7,584 bases of DNA. It comes from an uncultured Collinsella sp. GTDB taxonomy: Bacteria; Actinomycetota; Coriobacteriia; Coriobacteriales; Coriobacteriaceae. Shown piece after piece: positions 1 through 6,282 of this stretch. The DNA is taken from the NCBI GenBank assembly GCA_902489965.1, contig CABUCA010000077.1, forward strand, positions 1 through 7,584, written 5' to 3'. The notes under the pieces were generated by a model, which made no database searches, was not told where the DNA came from, and saw nothing but the letters and a program-made list of their open reading frames with translations. Every line of letters begins with the position of its first letter. The stretch's first letter is position 1. Made by a program: the position numbers and the translations under genes.

Positions 1-27
1 CCCCGCTTTTGCACTATACGCTATGTC

Positions 28-1785
28 TTACTCGGCATCCTCGACCTCATACGAATCCGCCTCGGCTGGTTCATCACCTGTCTCCGGCGCAGCCTCACGT
101 GCCTCGTCAAAGGCAGCCTTCATGGTCTTGTTGCCCCACGTGAGCTTTCGAATGGTGAGTTCATCGGCTTTGTTGTGGGCCAGACGCAGATTCTCGGTAC
201 TGCGACGCAGGTCGTCCTTGGTCTTCTCGAGCTGCTTAATGGCGGCATCGATCTCCTTAATCGCCGACTCGAACTGCTTACTCGCCAGGTTGTAGTTGCG
301 CGAGAAGCCGTCCTTGAACTTCTCCATCTTGGCTTCGAAGTTCGTAACGTCGATATTCTGCTGTTTGTACTCCGCCAGCTCCTGCTTATAGCGCAGCGAA
401 CCCATGGCGGCGTTGCGCAGCAGCGTGATCATGGGAATGAAGAATTGCGGGCGGATCACGTACATCTTCTCATAGCGGTAACTCACGTCGACAATACCCG
501 CGTTATAGAGCTCGCTCTCGGGCTCCAGCAGGGTGCAGAGCACTGCATACTCACAGCCCTTCTGGCGGCGATCGTGGTCGAGCTTCTTAAAGAAGTCCTC
601 GTTCTTGTGCTTGATCGCGGTCTCGTCGTTCTCGTTTTTCATCTCGAACATGATCGAGATGATCTCGTTGCCGCTCGCGTCGCACTCGCGGAAGATAAAG
701 TCGCCCTTGGTACCCTCGGACACATCGTTGTCTTTCTCGAAGTACGCGTTGGGAAACGCCGTCATGCGTAGGCGGTTAAACTCGGTCTCGCAGTGTTGTT
801 CGAGCGACTCGCCCACCATCTTGGTGGACAGGCGCACCTTCATGTCCTTAAGGCGCTCAATCTCTTCATCCTTGTAGCGAATCAGGTCATCGCTCGCGCG
901 CTTGGCCTGCGCAAGTTCGAGCTCGTGTGCCGCCTTGGCCTGCTCCTCGCGAGAATCGCGCACTGCCAGCTCGCTCGTCAGCTTGGCACGTGCTTCATCG
1001 CGCTCTCGCTCCGCCGCGGCGACCGCCTCCGACAGGTTCTTTTTTGCCATCAGCTCCTGCTCGCGCAGCTGGGCACGCAGGCCCTCGGCCTCTTGCTCAG
1101 ATTGTGCCTTTGCGGCGGAAAACTTCTCCTGCACCGTCGCGCGGTAGTCAGCAAGCACGCGCTCGGCCTCGCTGCGAGCGGCATCGAGCTCACGCTGCGA
1201 CTCTGCCGCGGCAGTGGCAAGCGCCATCTCCTGGGCCTTGTCCGCCGCGGCAAGCCTGGCCTGCAGCTCGGCAATCTGAGCATCACGTGCAGCTAAATCG
1301 TTTTGAGCAGCGTTGCGCGCCGCCGACTCGGCAAGCTTGGCTTCGTCATCTTTGCGTCCCAGCTGCGCACGCAAATTGTCGATCTCGCGCTGGAGTTCAG
1401 CATTCTCCTTCTGAGCATCGGCACGGGCCTCAACCGCCGCACGCTGACTTGCGCTCTCGCGCTCTGCGGCAGCGCCCTCGAGCTTGGCGCGCAACTCGGC
1501 AAGCTCGGCATCGCGCTTGGCGACCTCTTGTGCCAGCTGCTGAGCCGCAGCGTTCTTCTGCTCAACGAGCTGAGCGTTGCGCTGAGACTCTGCCTCCTGC
1601 AAAGCAGCCGTCGAACGCGAGCGCTCAAGCTCCAGCGCCTGCTCGCCCTCGCGCTGGACCGCCTTCACGCGCTCATCAAGGTCGCGCGAAAACTCGGCAT
1701 TGCGCACTTGCTTGACGATATCCGCATAGCCGGACGCGTCAACCTTAAAAACTTCGCCACAGTGCGGGCACTTGATCTCATTCAT
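28..1785 (-). CDS. DUF2130 coiled-coil protein with nuclease-like C-terminal domain
   Basis: 585 residues. The start ATG at 1785 is preceded by GAGGAG five bases upstream, and the stop is TAA. Three parts are visible. Residues 1-20 hold a Cys-Pro-His-Cys pair (C6, C9) that looks like half a zinc knuckle. Residues about 30-315 are an Ala/Glu/Arg/Lys/Gln-rich heptad-like stretch, a long coiled coil. Residues about 316-560 match what I know as the DUF2130 domain (MVGESLEQHCETEFN, then KGDFIF, then MFEMKNEND), followed by a second helical stretch and an acidic tail (570-585). The function of DUF2130 is not established to my knowledge. The layout of coiled coil followed by a GD...E-x-K domain recalls RmuC, so a DNA-associated role is possible but inferred. 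No signal peptide or membrane segment is seen. A terminator separates it from the upstream operon, so it probably has its own promoter in 1786-1843, where I see no convincing -35/-10 pair. Confidence 0.9.
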   Translation of the reverse strand: MNEIKCPHCGEVFKVDASGYADIVKQVRNAEFSRDLDERVKAVQREGEQALELERSRSTAALQEAESQRNAQLVEQKNAAAQQLAQEVAKRDAELAELRAKLEGAAAERESASQRAAVEARADAQKENAELQREIDNLRAQLGRKDDEAKLAESAARNAAQNDLAARDAQIAELQARLAAADKAQEMALATAAAESQRELDAARSEAERVLADYRATVQEKFSAAKAQSEQEAEGLRAQLREQELMAKKNLSEAVAAAERERDEARAKLTSELAVRDSREEQAKAAHELELAQAKRASDDLIRYKDEEIERLKDMKVRLSTKMVGESLEQHCETEFNRLRMTAFPNAYFEKDNDVSEGTKGDFIFRECDASGNEIISIMFEMKNENDETAIKHKNEDFFKKLDHDRRQKGCEYAVLCTLLEPESELYNAGIVDVSYRYEKMYVIRPQFFIPMITLLRNAAMGSLRYKQELAEYKQQNIDVTNFEAKMEKFKDGFSRNYNLASKQFESAIKEIDAAIKQLEKTKDDLRRSTENLRLAHNKADELTIRKLTWGNKTMKAAFDEAREAAPETGDEPAEADSYEVEDAE

Positions 1786-1843
1786 AGCAGCTCCTCGATG
1801 GACGCAAATTTCAACCGCCTACACTCTACCGCGCCGCACGGAC

Positions 1844-1878
1844 AAAAAAGGCGCCGCCGCCATAATGGCAACGGCGCC
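1844..1878 (-). terminator. Rho-independent terminator of the PTS/deacetylase operon
   Basis: Read on the minus strand, a 7-bp GC stem (GGCGCCG, 1878-1872, with CGGCGCC, 1856-1850) continues past a 2x2 internal loop into a 4-bp GCCA/TGGC stem closed by a 3-base loop. It is followed directly by six T (1849-1844). It lies about 46 bases after the deacetylase stop codon, as expected for the end of the operon. The six-T tract occurs only on the minus strand, which fixes its direction. Confidence 0.9.
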
Positions 1879-1924
1879 AGAACCACCACAAAGGTGCCTG
1901 TTCCCCTTGTGTTGGCTTGAGTCC

Positions 1925-2689
1925 TTACAGGTCGCGATAGTCGATCAAGCGAAGATCGGGTTGAGACTCGAGCCAAGCGCGCAGCTCAGGATCGATCAGC
2001 GCATCGACCTCCTTGGTACGATCAGTCGTAAGCGAGCTGTTCTCGAGGATAAAGCGATCGAGATAGCCCGGGTGACACACAAAGACGACCGTCTCGCCGT
2101 CGGACATCTCGCGAACCGTCTGCATGATTGCTTCTTTAGGCTCGTAGCCCGGTTCCATCGAGCGCATCACCATGCGCAGGTCGGTATCTCCGCAATGCAC
2201 CACCGCCGTGGGGTCGAAGCTTGCCTTTTGCTCCTTAAGGCCCAGCTCCTGGGCAACCGCCGAGATCGCTCGGTTAAGGTTTTTGCTCATGACGGCATGG
2301 GCCTCGAAGTAATCGGGCTCACGGCCCACAATCTCGACAAAGCGGTCGTGCTGCGCACGGATCTCAATGCAGGCCTCGTCGAAGTCAATCAGTTCCTCGC
2401 CACGCTTAAAGTGCTCGCGGAAGGTACGGCTGCTATGGAACTCGCCGTTCTCGTTGAGCATGCTCGGAATGAGCGCCGGGTCGGCACACGGCTTACCCAG
2501 GCACACGTTGGTATGCTGGCCCACCGCAATGCCGGCATCCACCACGAGCGACCAGCCACGTTCGGCCTCGGACATATTTGGCATAAGGCCCGCCGAGCGC
2601 GCCAAGCCCTCGTTGACGCTACGAGCAATCCCTAAGTCAACGGCATACGAATACCCGATATCATCGGCACGAATAAGCAGTTGCTTCAT
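1925..2689 (-). CDS. YdjC/ChbG-family carbohydrate deacetylase
   Basis: 254 residues, close to the usual family length. The start ATG at 2689 has GGAG seven bases upgap (2698-2695). YdjC/ChbG proteins are metal-dependent deacetylases; E. coli ChbG removes an acetyl group from chitobiose-6-phosphate after PTS uptake. Visible family motifs are RADDIG (D9, D10), VGQHTN (H59), an altered DxH motif reading EAH (E129, H131) and CHPGYLD (H206). The Asp10/His59/His131 set expected to bind metal is therefore intact, although the usual Asp-Ser-His-His-His segment is reduced to Glu-Ala-His-Ala-Val. No signal peptide is seen, so it should act in the cytoplasm. It lies 78 bases after the EIIBC gene and before a terminator, so it is the last gene of the operon. 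The substrate is probably an acetylated sugar phosphate delivered by the permease; this is inferred from context. Confidence 0.88.
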   Translation of the reverse strand: MKQLLIRADDIGYSYAVDLGIARSVNEGLARSAGLMPNMSEAERGWSLVVDAGIAVGQHTNVCLGKPCADPALIPSMLNENGEFHSSRTFREHFKRGEELIDFDEACIEIRAQHDRFVEIVGREPDYFEAHAVMSKNLNRAISAVAQELGLKEQKASFDPTAVVHCGDTDLRMVMRSMEPGYEPKEAIMQTVREMSDGETVVFVCHPGYLDRFILENSSLTTDRTKEVDALIDPELRAWLESQPDLRLIDYRDL

Positions 2690-2710
2690 AACGACTCCAA
2701 TCTATGGGAA

Positions 2711-2739
2711 AGGGCACTTGGAGCGTAACCAAGTACCCT
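2711..2739 (-). other. Intercistronic hairpin between EIIBC and deacetylase genes
   Basis: In the minus-strand RNA an 11-bp stem (2739-2729 with 2721-2711, including one U-G wobble) encloses a 7-base loop. It sits between the EIIBC stop and the deacetylase ribosome binding site. The base run after it is UUCCC rather than a real U-tract, so it is at best a weak terminator. It could protect the EIIBC part of the message or lower deacetylase expression; neither can be told from sequence. Confidence 0.5.
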
Positions 2740-2767
2740 AAGTAATTATCCTACCTAAGCAGATGTC

Positions 2768-4216
2768 TTAAGCCTTAGCGGCAGCAGCATCTTCCTCGAG
2801 CTGCTCCTTGGTAAAGCCAAAGAGATACGTGACCACAGCAGAAACGGCAAATCCCACAACAAGGGAAACGCAACCCCAGAAGAAATTCGCACTTCCACCT
2901 CCTGCGTAGCCCGCAACAGCCGAAATGATACTTGCGTTGCCAATAACATAGATTTTGCAGCCGGCGAGAGCGGTTACCAAGCCACCCGCAAGACCACCGG
3001 CAACAAGGCCGCCAAACATACGCAGGTATTTGAATCCGCAGCCATACAGCACGGGCTCGGTGACGCCGCCAATCAGCGCCGAAATAAAGAAGCCCAGCAT
3101 CTGACTCTTCTCGTCCTTTTCACGAATGCGCAGGAATCCACCGAACGCCATACCCCAAGATGCAGCACAGGCAATTGTTGCAGCGGCGAACACGCAAGCA
3201 TCAAAACCATTCTGGACCAGCATCGCCATTCCAAGCGTAATAAGGACCTGATGCATGCCCGTCATAACCAGGAACTCCCAAAGTGCCGCAATAAGCGCAA
3301 TTGCGATAACGGTCGCAATTCCACCAGAATTGCCAAGCGAGAACATAAAGTTACCCAAGCCGTCGCCCAAAAAAGAGCCAATGGGAGCAAGTACGCACAG
3401 TGCGACAGGGACCATCACAAGCATGGTGAAGAACGGATTGAATACCGTTGCAAGGGCATCGGGAACGTGCTTTTTAAAGAACTTCTCGACCTGCCACATC
3501 ACCGGAACACTCAAAATGATGGGAAGAACGGTAGAGGAATAGTTATTGAGCGCTGCTGGGAGGCCATAGACGCTCGTCGTCGTTGCACCAGTCTCAGCGG
3601 CAGCGCCGACTAAATCAATAAGATCGGGGGCGATGAGTACACCACCAAGCATCATGCCAAGTTGAGGGCTTGCGCCGAGCTGCTTTGCCGCAGACCAACC
3701 TAAGAAGATCGGCATGAAGTAGAACCCTGCGTTATACAGCCAGCTGTTAAACAGGTTATAAATCTCGCTGTCAGCCGACCAAATGTTCAACATGGTCGGA
3801 CCGCAGATAACAGCAATGGTGCGAAACATTGCCGCCGCGAGCATAATGGGGATTAGCTGGACAACCGACTTTGACAGGTAATTCAAGACAGCCATACCCG
3901 CAGTCTTGAGCGTCAGCGGCTCCTTGGCGCCGCTATCGAGGCTCTCATCAATGGAGCCTTCGCCCTTAACACCCAGCGCAATGGCGGCGTCATAGACCTT
4001 CGGCACGTTCTGGCCGATGATGACCTGATACTGGCCGCCAGACCGCTGGGCACCCAGTACGCCCTTGATCTTCTTGACTTCATCGTCATTGGGGATGGAC
4101 TGATCCTTAAGGTTCAGACGCAGGCGGGTCATGCAGTGCGTCGCGTTCGTCACATTCGAGGCGCCGCCGACGGCAGCAAGCACGTCCTCGGCAATCTTCT
4201 TGTTATCGACAGCCAT
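2768..4216 (-). CDS. PTS sugar transporter EIIBC, glucose superfamily (beta-glucoside type)
   Basis: 482 residues from the chosen ATG at 4216, which has AGAAGGGA about seven bases upstream; an in-frame TTG seven codons earlier lies across that ribosome binding site and is rejected. The EIIB domain comes first (residues about 5-85), with the phosphorylated cysteine C28 in THCMTRLRLNLKD. After a linker comes the EIIC membrane domain (about 105-470) with many hydrophobic segments and the family motifs FMPIFLGWSAAKQLG (168-181), NPFFTML (260-266), GMHQVL (320-325) and GGVTEPVLYG (383-392). The protein imports a sugar through the membrane and phosphorylates it using phosphate from HPr and EIIA. 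No EIIA domain follows, so EIIA must come from elsewhere. The LicT gene upstream and RAT/terminator leader suggest substrate-induced antitermination. The substrate cannot be read from sequence; a beta-glucoside or, given the deacetylase, an N-acetylated sugar is most likely. Confidence 0.93.
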   Translation of the reverse strand: MAVDNKKIAEDVLAAVGGASNVTNATHCMTRLRLNLKDQSIPNDDEVKKIKGVLGAQRSGGQYQVIIGQNVPKVYDAAIALGVKGEGSIDESLDSGAKEPLTLKTAGMAVLNYLSKSVVQLIPIMLAAAMFRTIAVICGPTMLNIWSADSEIYNLFNSWLYNAGFYFMPIFLGWSAAKQLGASPQLGMMLGGVLIAPDLIDLVGAAAETGATTTSVYGLPAALNNYSSTVLPIILSVPVMWQVEKFFKKHVPDALATVFNPFFTMLVMVPVALCVLAPIGSFLGDGLGNFMFSLGNSGGIATVIAIALIAALWEFLVMTGMHQVLITLGMAMLVQNGFDACVFAAATIACAASWGMAFGGFLRIREKDEKSQMLGFFISALIGGVTEPVLYGCGFKYLRMFGGLVAGGLAGGLVTALAGCKIYVIGNASIISAVAGYAGGGSANFFWGCVSLVVGFAVSAVVTYLFGFTKEQLEEDAAAAKA

Positions 4217-4355
4217 GTCGAATCCCTTCTCTTCCAACTAAAGGTCTGTGGGACTTCACGGCGGCGAGATACACGACTCTGCTCGCGCCTGCGCAGCACG
4301 CGATGCCCGTTGGCAAGAGATTTGATTGCATGTGATTCCCGGGTGGATCGACATG
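4217..4355 (-). other. EIIBC leader between the terminator and the start codon
   Basis: This 139-base untranslated stretch follows the leader terminator and ends at the EIIBC ribosome binding site (AGAAGGGA, about 4230-4223). It contains the 8-base palindrome CTGCGCAG flanked by CGCG arms, which could form a small local hairpin. I see no open reading frame with a ribosome binding site and no convincing promoter here, so EIIBC expression probably depends on reading through the terminator. Confidence 0.4.
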
Positions 4356-4426
4356 AAAAAAGCCCCGCGCACAACCGACAGAGACCCAATAGGGACCTCG
4401 ACAGAATCGGTAGTGCCTCTCGGAGC
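4356..4426 (-). terminator. Conditional leader terminator upstream of EIIBC
   Basis: Minus-strand pairing: GCTCCG (4426-4421) with CGGGGC (4367-4362), then an internal loop, then GCACTACCGA (4416-4407) with TCGGTTGTGC (4378-4369), with one T-T mismatch. Six T follow at once (4361-4356). The 28-base loop can form its own small hairpin (GAGGTCC with GGGTCTC). The terminator lies between licT and the EIIBC gene, and its 5' arm is the 3' half of the RAT-like element, so only one of the two structures can form at a time. The layout fits an antitermination switch. Confidence 0.68.
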
Positions 4427-4445
4427 AGCGCCGTGAGTAACACCC
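4409..4445 (-). promoter_or_regulatory. RAT-like LicT antiterminator binding site
   Basis: The minus strand reads GGGTGTTACTC, then 13 bases, then GAGAGGCACTACC. This resembles the ribonucleic antiterminator of the LicT/BglG/SacY family, whose consensus is roughly GG-x-TTGTTACTG ... GCAGGCAAxACC: the GTTACT and AGGCA blocks and the GG...CC ends are kept. The upper stem is CTC/GAG, the lower stem is weaker than usual, and the apical part is longer (37 bases in all against about 30). The 18 bases at its 3' end are also the 5' arm of the following terminator, which strongly supports the call. LicT encoded just upstream is the likely ligand. Confidence 0.62.
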
Positions 4446-4456
4446 AACACACGGCG

Positions 4457-4462
4457 AGTATA
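4457..4462 (-). promoter_or_regulatory. Possible -10 element just upstream of the RAT
   Basis: TATACT on the minus strand (4462-4457) differs from TATAAT at one base. A start about seven bases downstream would begin transcription just before the RAT, which is the position expected for an inducible leader promoter. No good -35 hexamer lies at 16-18 bases, so this is weak and the operon may be transcribed from upstream of licT. Confidence 0.25.
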
Positions 4463-4473
4463 TGCGGCAGACA

Positions 4474-4527
4474 CGTTCGCTGCTGCTCAGATTACCGACG
4501 AACGGTAGCAAACGACCCGTGAACGGT
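4474..4527. repeat. Repeated GAACGGT motif and inverted repeat upstream of the RAT
   Basis: On the plus strand GAACGGT occurs at 4500-4506 and again at 4521-4527, 21 bases apart, which is two helical turns. The hexamer CGAACG (4499-4504) also pairs with CGTTCG (4474-4479) as an inverted repeat 19 bases apart. The arrangement, between licT and the RAT, could be a regulator binding site. The motifs are short, so chance is a real possibility. Confidence 0.25.
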
Positions 4528-4559
4528 CGCCGAGACAGTTTTGAAACGCCTAAATGCCC

Positions 4560-5399
4560 CTACTGGTTATCTGAATTTGAAGAAGCAACGCGATTCACAT
4601 GCATGATCAGGTAGACGAGCTCTTCTTGCGCGAGCGGCTCGTCAAAGGTCTCCTGAATCAGTTCGTCGACACGATGGGCACAACGCGATGCCGCCGGATA
4701 TTGCTCCACGAGCACGTCGTAGAGACCGGAATTCTCGGTATCGATGGGCTCTTTCTTTGCCACGCGGTCGAGCAGATAGCGCACATGAGTGGCGAAACGA
4801 GTAAAGGCAAACGATGAGCGATCGACCGTCACGCCCAACTCTTCCTGAATGATCGCAACCGTCATATCGAGAAGATGTTCCTCGTGCTGCTCGGCAAGCA
4901 CGCGCCGCTCGCTCGGCTTAATCGCCGCATTGATAATCGACATGGCAATGCCCGCGGCCTCACTCTGGGGCATGCGAACGGCAAAAGTTTTCTTAATGCC
5001 GCGAACAGCTAGCTCGCCCAATCGATACTCAATAGGATGCAGCTGCTCCAGATCGCGCTTGAGCGGCAACGACACCACCATATGTTCGCGGGCGCGCTTA
5101 ATGGCAAACTGGATATGATCTGCCAGCGTAATGGGCAGATTGGGACTCAATTCGTACGAAAGCTGTCCGGTCGCAATATCTGCCAGCTGAGCAGAAAACT
5201 CAAGTACCTCGGGGTCAACCTCGTCGATGAACGCCAGGTACTTCGAATCGATGCCGTAAAAGGTGCGCGTGACGACGTCCAGGTCGACCTCGTGCGGCAT
5301 GTCGCCAAAGCCGATGCCGCGACCCAACGCGATGAGCTGGCGCCCCGCGCCGTCTTCGCAGATGGCAGCGTTGTGGTTAATACGCTGGATAGCCCTCAT
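4560..5399 (-). CDS. licT: LicT/BglG-family transcription antiterminator
   Basis: 279 residues, the normal family length, from the ATG at 5399 with AGGAG upstream. The open frame extends to 5444 but that start lies inside a hairpin. Residues 1-55 are the RNA-binding CAT domain (INHNAAICEDGAGRQLIALGRGIGF). PRD1 (about 66-170) has H95 in LADHI and the segment HPIEYRLGELAV. PRD2 (about 172-275) has H205 in THVRYLLDR and H267 in IMHVNR. The protein should bind the RAT upstream of EIIBC and prevent termination; in this family the PTS phosphorylates PRD histidines, PRD1 by the cognate EII (inhibiting) and PRD2 by HPr (activating). Unusually, the second PRD1 histidine of the pattern IAxHI is serine here (IAMSI, S154). 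The gene immediately precedes the transporter it is expected to control. Confidence 0.93.
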   Translation of the reverse strand: MRAIQRINHNAAICEDGAGRQLIALGRGIGFGDMPHEVDLDVVTRTFYGIDSKYLAFIDEVDPEVLEFSAQLADIATGQLSYELSPNLPITLADHIQFAIKRAREHMVVSLPLKRDLEQLHPIEYRLGELAVRGIKKTFAVRMPQSEAAGIAMSIINAAIKPSERRVLAEQHEEHLLDMTVAIIQEELGVTVDRSSFAFTRFATHVRYLLDRVAKKEPIDTENSGLYDVLVEQYPAASRCAHRVDELIQETFDEPLAQEELVYLIMHVNRVASSNSDNQ

Positions 5400-5417
5400 G
5401 GAATCATCGCTCCTACT

Positions 5418-5452
5418 AAAACGCGCCGTGTAGACCATCCACACGGCGCGTT
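5418..5452 (-). terminator. Terminator hairpin between metallophosphoesterase and licT
   Basis: A perfect 12-bp stem (5420-5431 with 5441-5452; GC-rich, AACGCGCCGTGT on the minus strand) encloses a 9-base loop. The minus strand continues with TTTT (5421-5418, two of them within the stem). It lies 20 bases after the phosphoesterase stop and ends only a few bases before the licT ribosome binding site, so it ends the upstream cluster or acts in the licT leader. The plus side has no T-run. Confidence 0.7.
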
Positions 5453-5453
5453 C

Positions 5454-5483
5454 ATTCTACCTGCACTTGCAGCTACAGTCCAA
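5454..5483 (-). promoter_or_regulatory. Possible licT promoter overlapping the phosphoesterase end
   Basis: Minus strand TAGAAT (5459-5454) is one base from TATAAT, and TTGGAC lies 18 bases upstream of it, overlapping the end of the phosphoesterase gene. A start about seven bases further on would fall within the 5' arm of the hairpin, so licT transcripts from here would lack most of that arm. The -35 match is poor, hence the low confidence. Confidence 0.3.
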
Positions 5484-6018
5484 AGAAGTTCAAGATCTGG
5501 TCTCGGCTTACGGGCTTGTACTCGTTGGCGTCGAGGCCGACATCGTAGCGAAGGATAGGACGTTCGCGGTCGCGGTTGCGCGCGTTGGTGCGGTCTCCCC
5601 TGCTGTGGATATGCCCGTGCAACATGATGGCGCCACGTGCCTTGCCATTCCAGCTAAGCATGGGGTAGTGGCTCATAACCAGACGATGCCCCTTGGCATA
5701 GCCGGGGACAATCTCCAGATAATCACGCACGTCTTCCCAAATCTGCGGCACGTCGGGATCTTCCCAATCGCCGTCATGGTTACCACGGATAAGCGTCACG
5801 TTCTGACATTCGATGCGCTCGCGCAGGCGCACCGCCTCCGCCAGGGGCAAGCGATAGGTAAAGTCTCCCAAGATATAGAGACGGTCGTCCGCCGCCACGC
5901 ACTCATTGATGGCATCGATGACCTTGCGGTTCATCTCCTCGACCGAATCAAACGGTCGATCCATGTCGTGCAAGATATTCGTATCGCCCAGGTGCAGGTC
6001 GGCGGTAAACCACATCAT
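5473..6018 (-). CDS. Calcineurin-like metallophosphoesterase
   Basis: 181 residues from the ATG at 6018, chosen because GAGGA lies eight bases upstream and the family usually begins M-x-x-F-TAD; an in-frame ATG at 6033 has no such site. A second ATG follows directly at 6015. Counting from 6033, the metal-binding signatures are ADLH (D12, H14), GDF (D57), GNHD (N85, H86, D87), SH (H122) and GHIH (H141, H143), which is the complete set for a two-metal phosphoesterase. The common LGH after the first motif is LGD here (D17). It is a short single-domain enzyme, cytoplasmic by sequence. Its substrate (nucleotide, nucleic acid or other phosphoester) is not evident. It follows the HIRAN and GLFG-tail genes and precedes a terminator. 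Confidence 0.9.
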   Translation of the reverse strand: MMWFTADLHLGDTNILHDMDRPFDSVEEMNRKVIDAINECVAADDRLYILGDFTYRLPLAEAVRLRERIECQNVTLIRGNHDGDWEDPDVPQIWEDVRDYLEIVPGYAKGHRLVMSHYPMLSWNGKARGAIMLHGHIHSRGDRTNARNRDRERPILRYDVGLDANEYKPVSRDQILNFFGL

Positions 6019-6084
6019 CGTCTGTGTCCTCATTTCGCAACTTGTCCAACTCGTGCTAAGTATACAGACGCAGCGATGCGGCGG

Positions 6085-6264
6085 TTATCCAAAGAGCCCG
6101 CCGAACAGGCCGCGGCGGCGTTTGTCTTTCTTTTTCGACGCGTCACCCTGGGCGTTCTTGTCCTGCCGCTTCTTACGGTCCTGCTCCAGCTCATCGTCGT
6201 CGAGTAGCAGATCCCACTCAAACGGATCATCTGTCAAATCGAACAGGTCATCGTCGTCAAACAT
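6085..6264 (-). CDS. Small acidic/basic protein with GLFGGLFG tail
   Basis: 59 residues, start ATG at 6264 with AAGGGA seven bases upstream, stop TAA at 6085. The first 28 residues are strongly acidic with aromatics (MFDDDDLFDLTDDPFEWDL, then LLDDDELEQD). Residues 30-51 are strongly basic (RKKRQDK, SKKKDKRRR), and the protein ends GLFGGLFG. I do not recognise the family. The charge split suggests a disordered protein or one that folds on a nucleic acid or a partner; the tail could be a short hydrophobic anchor or a docking motif. It starts 18 bases after the HIRAN stop and ends 66 bases before the phosphoesterase start, so the three are probably co-transcribed. The good ribosome binding site and the clear charge design make a chance frame unlikely. 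Confidence 0.8.
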   Translation of the reverse strand: MFDDDDLFDLTDDPFEWDLLLDDDELEQDRKKRQDKNAQGDASKKKDKRRRGLFGGLFG

Positions 6265-6282
6265 GGCGGCTTCCCTTACCGA

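Noticed and set aside
927..1715. Long plus-strand open frame of 262 residues opposite the DUF2130 gene
   Set aside because: Pro/Arg/Ala-rich product with no recognisable domain, produced by the GC-rich coiled-coil codons of the opposite strand; the other long plus-strand frames in this gene are of the same kind.
1772..2635. Plus-strand open frame of 287 residues opposite the deacetylase gene
   Set aside because: The minus-strand deacetylase has clear motifs and a ribosome binding site; this frame has neither and also crosses the operon terminator.
4217..4237. Upstream TTG start adding seven residues to EIIBC
   Set aside because: The added codons are the ribosome binding site of the ATG at 4216, and the EIIB domain begins only after that ATG.
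4203..4522. Several short open frames across the EIIBC leader on both strands
   Set aside because: They run through the RAT and terminator structures, overlap one another in all frames, and have no ribosome binding sites or recognisable content.
5400..5444. Upstream start adding 15 residues to LicT
   Set aside because: The extension lies in the terminator hairpin and the ribosome binding site; the CAT domain of the family begins at the ATG at 5399.
5467..6207. Plus-strand open frame of 246 residues opposite the phosphoesterase and the small protein gene
   Set aside because: It mirrors a metallophosphoesterase with all metal motifs intact and shows no domain of its own.
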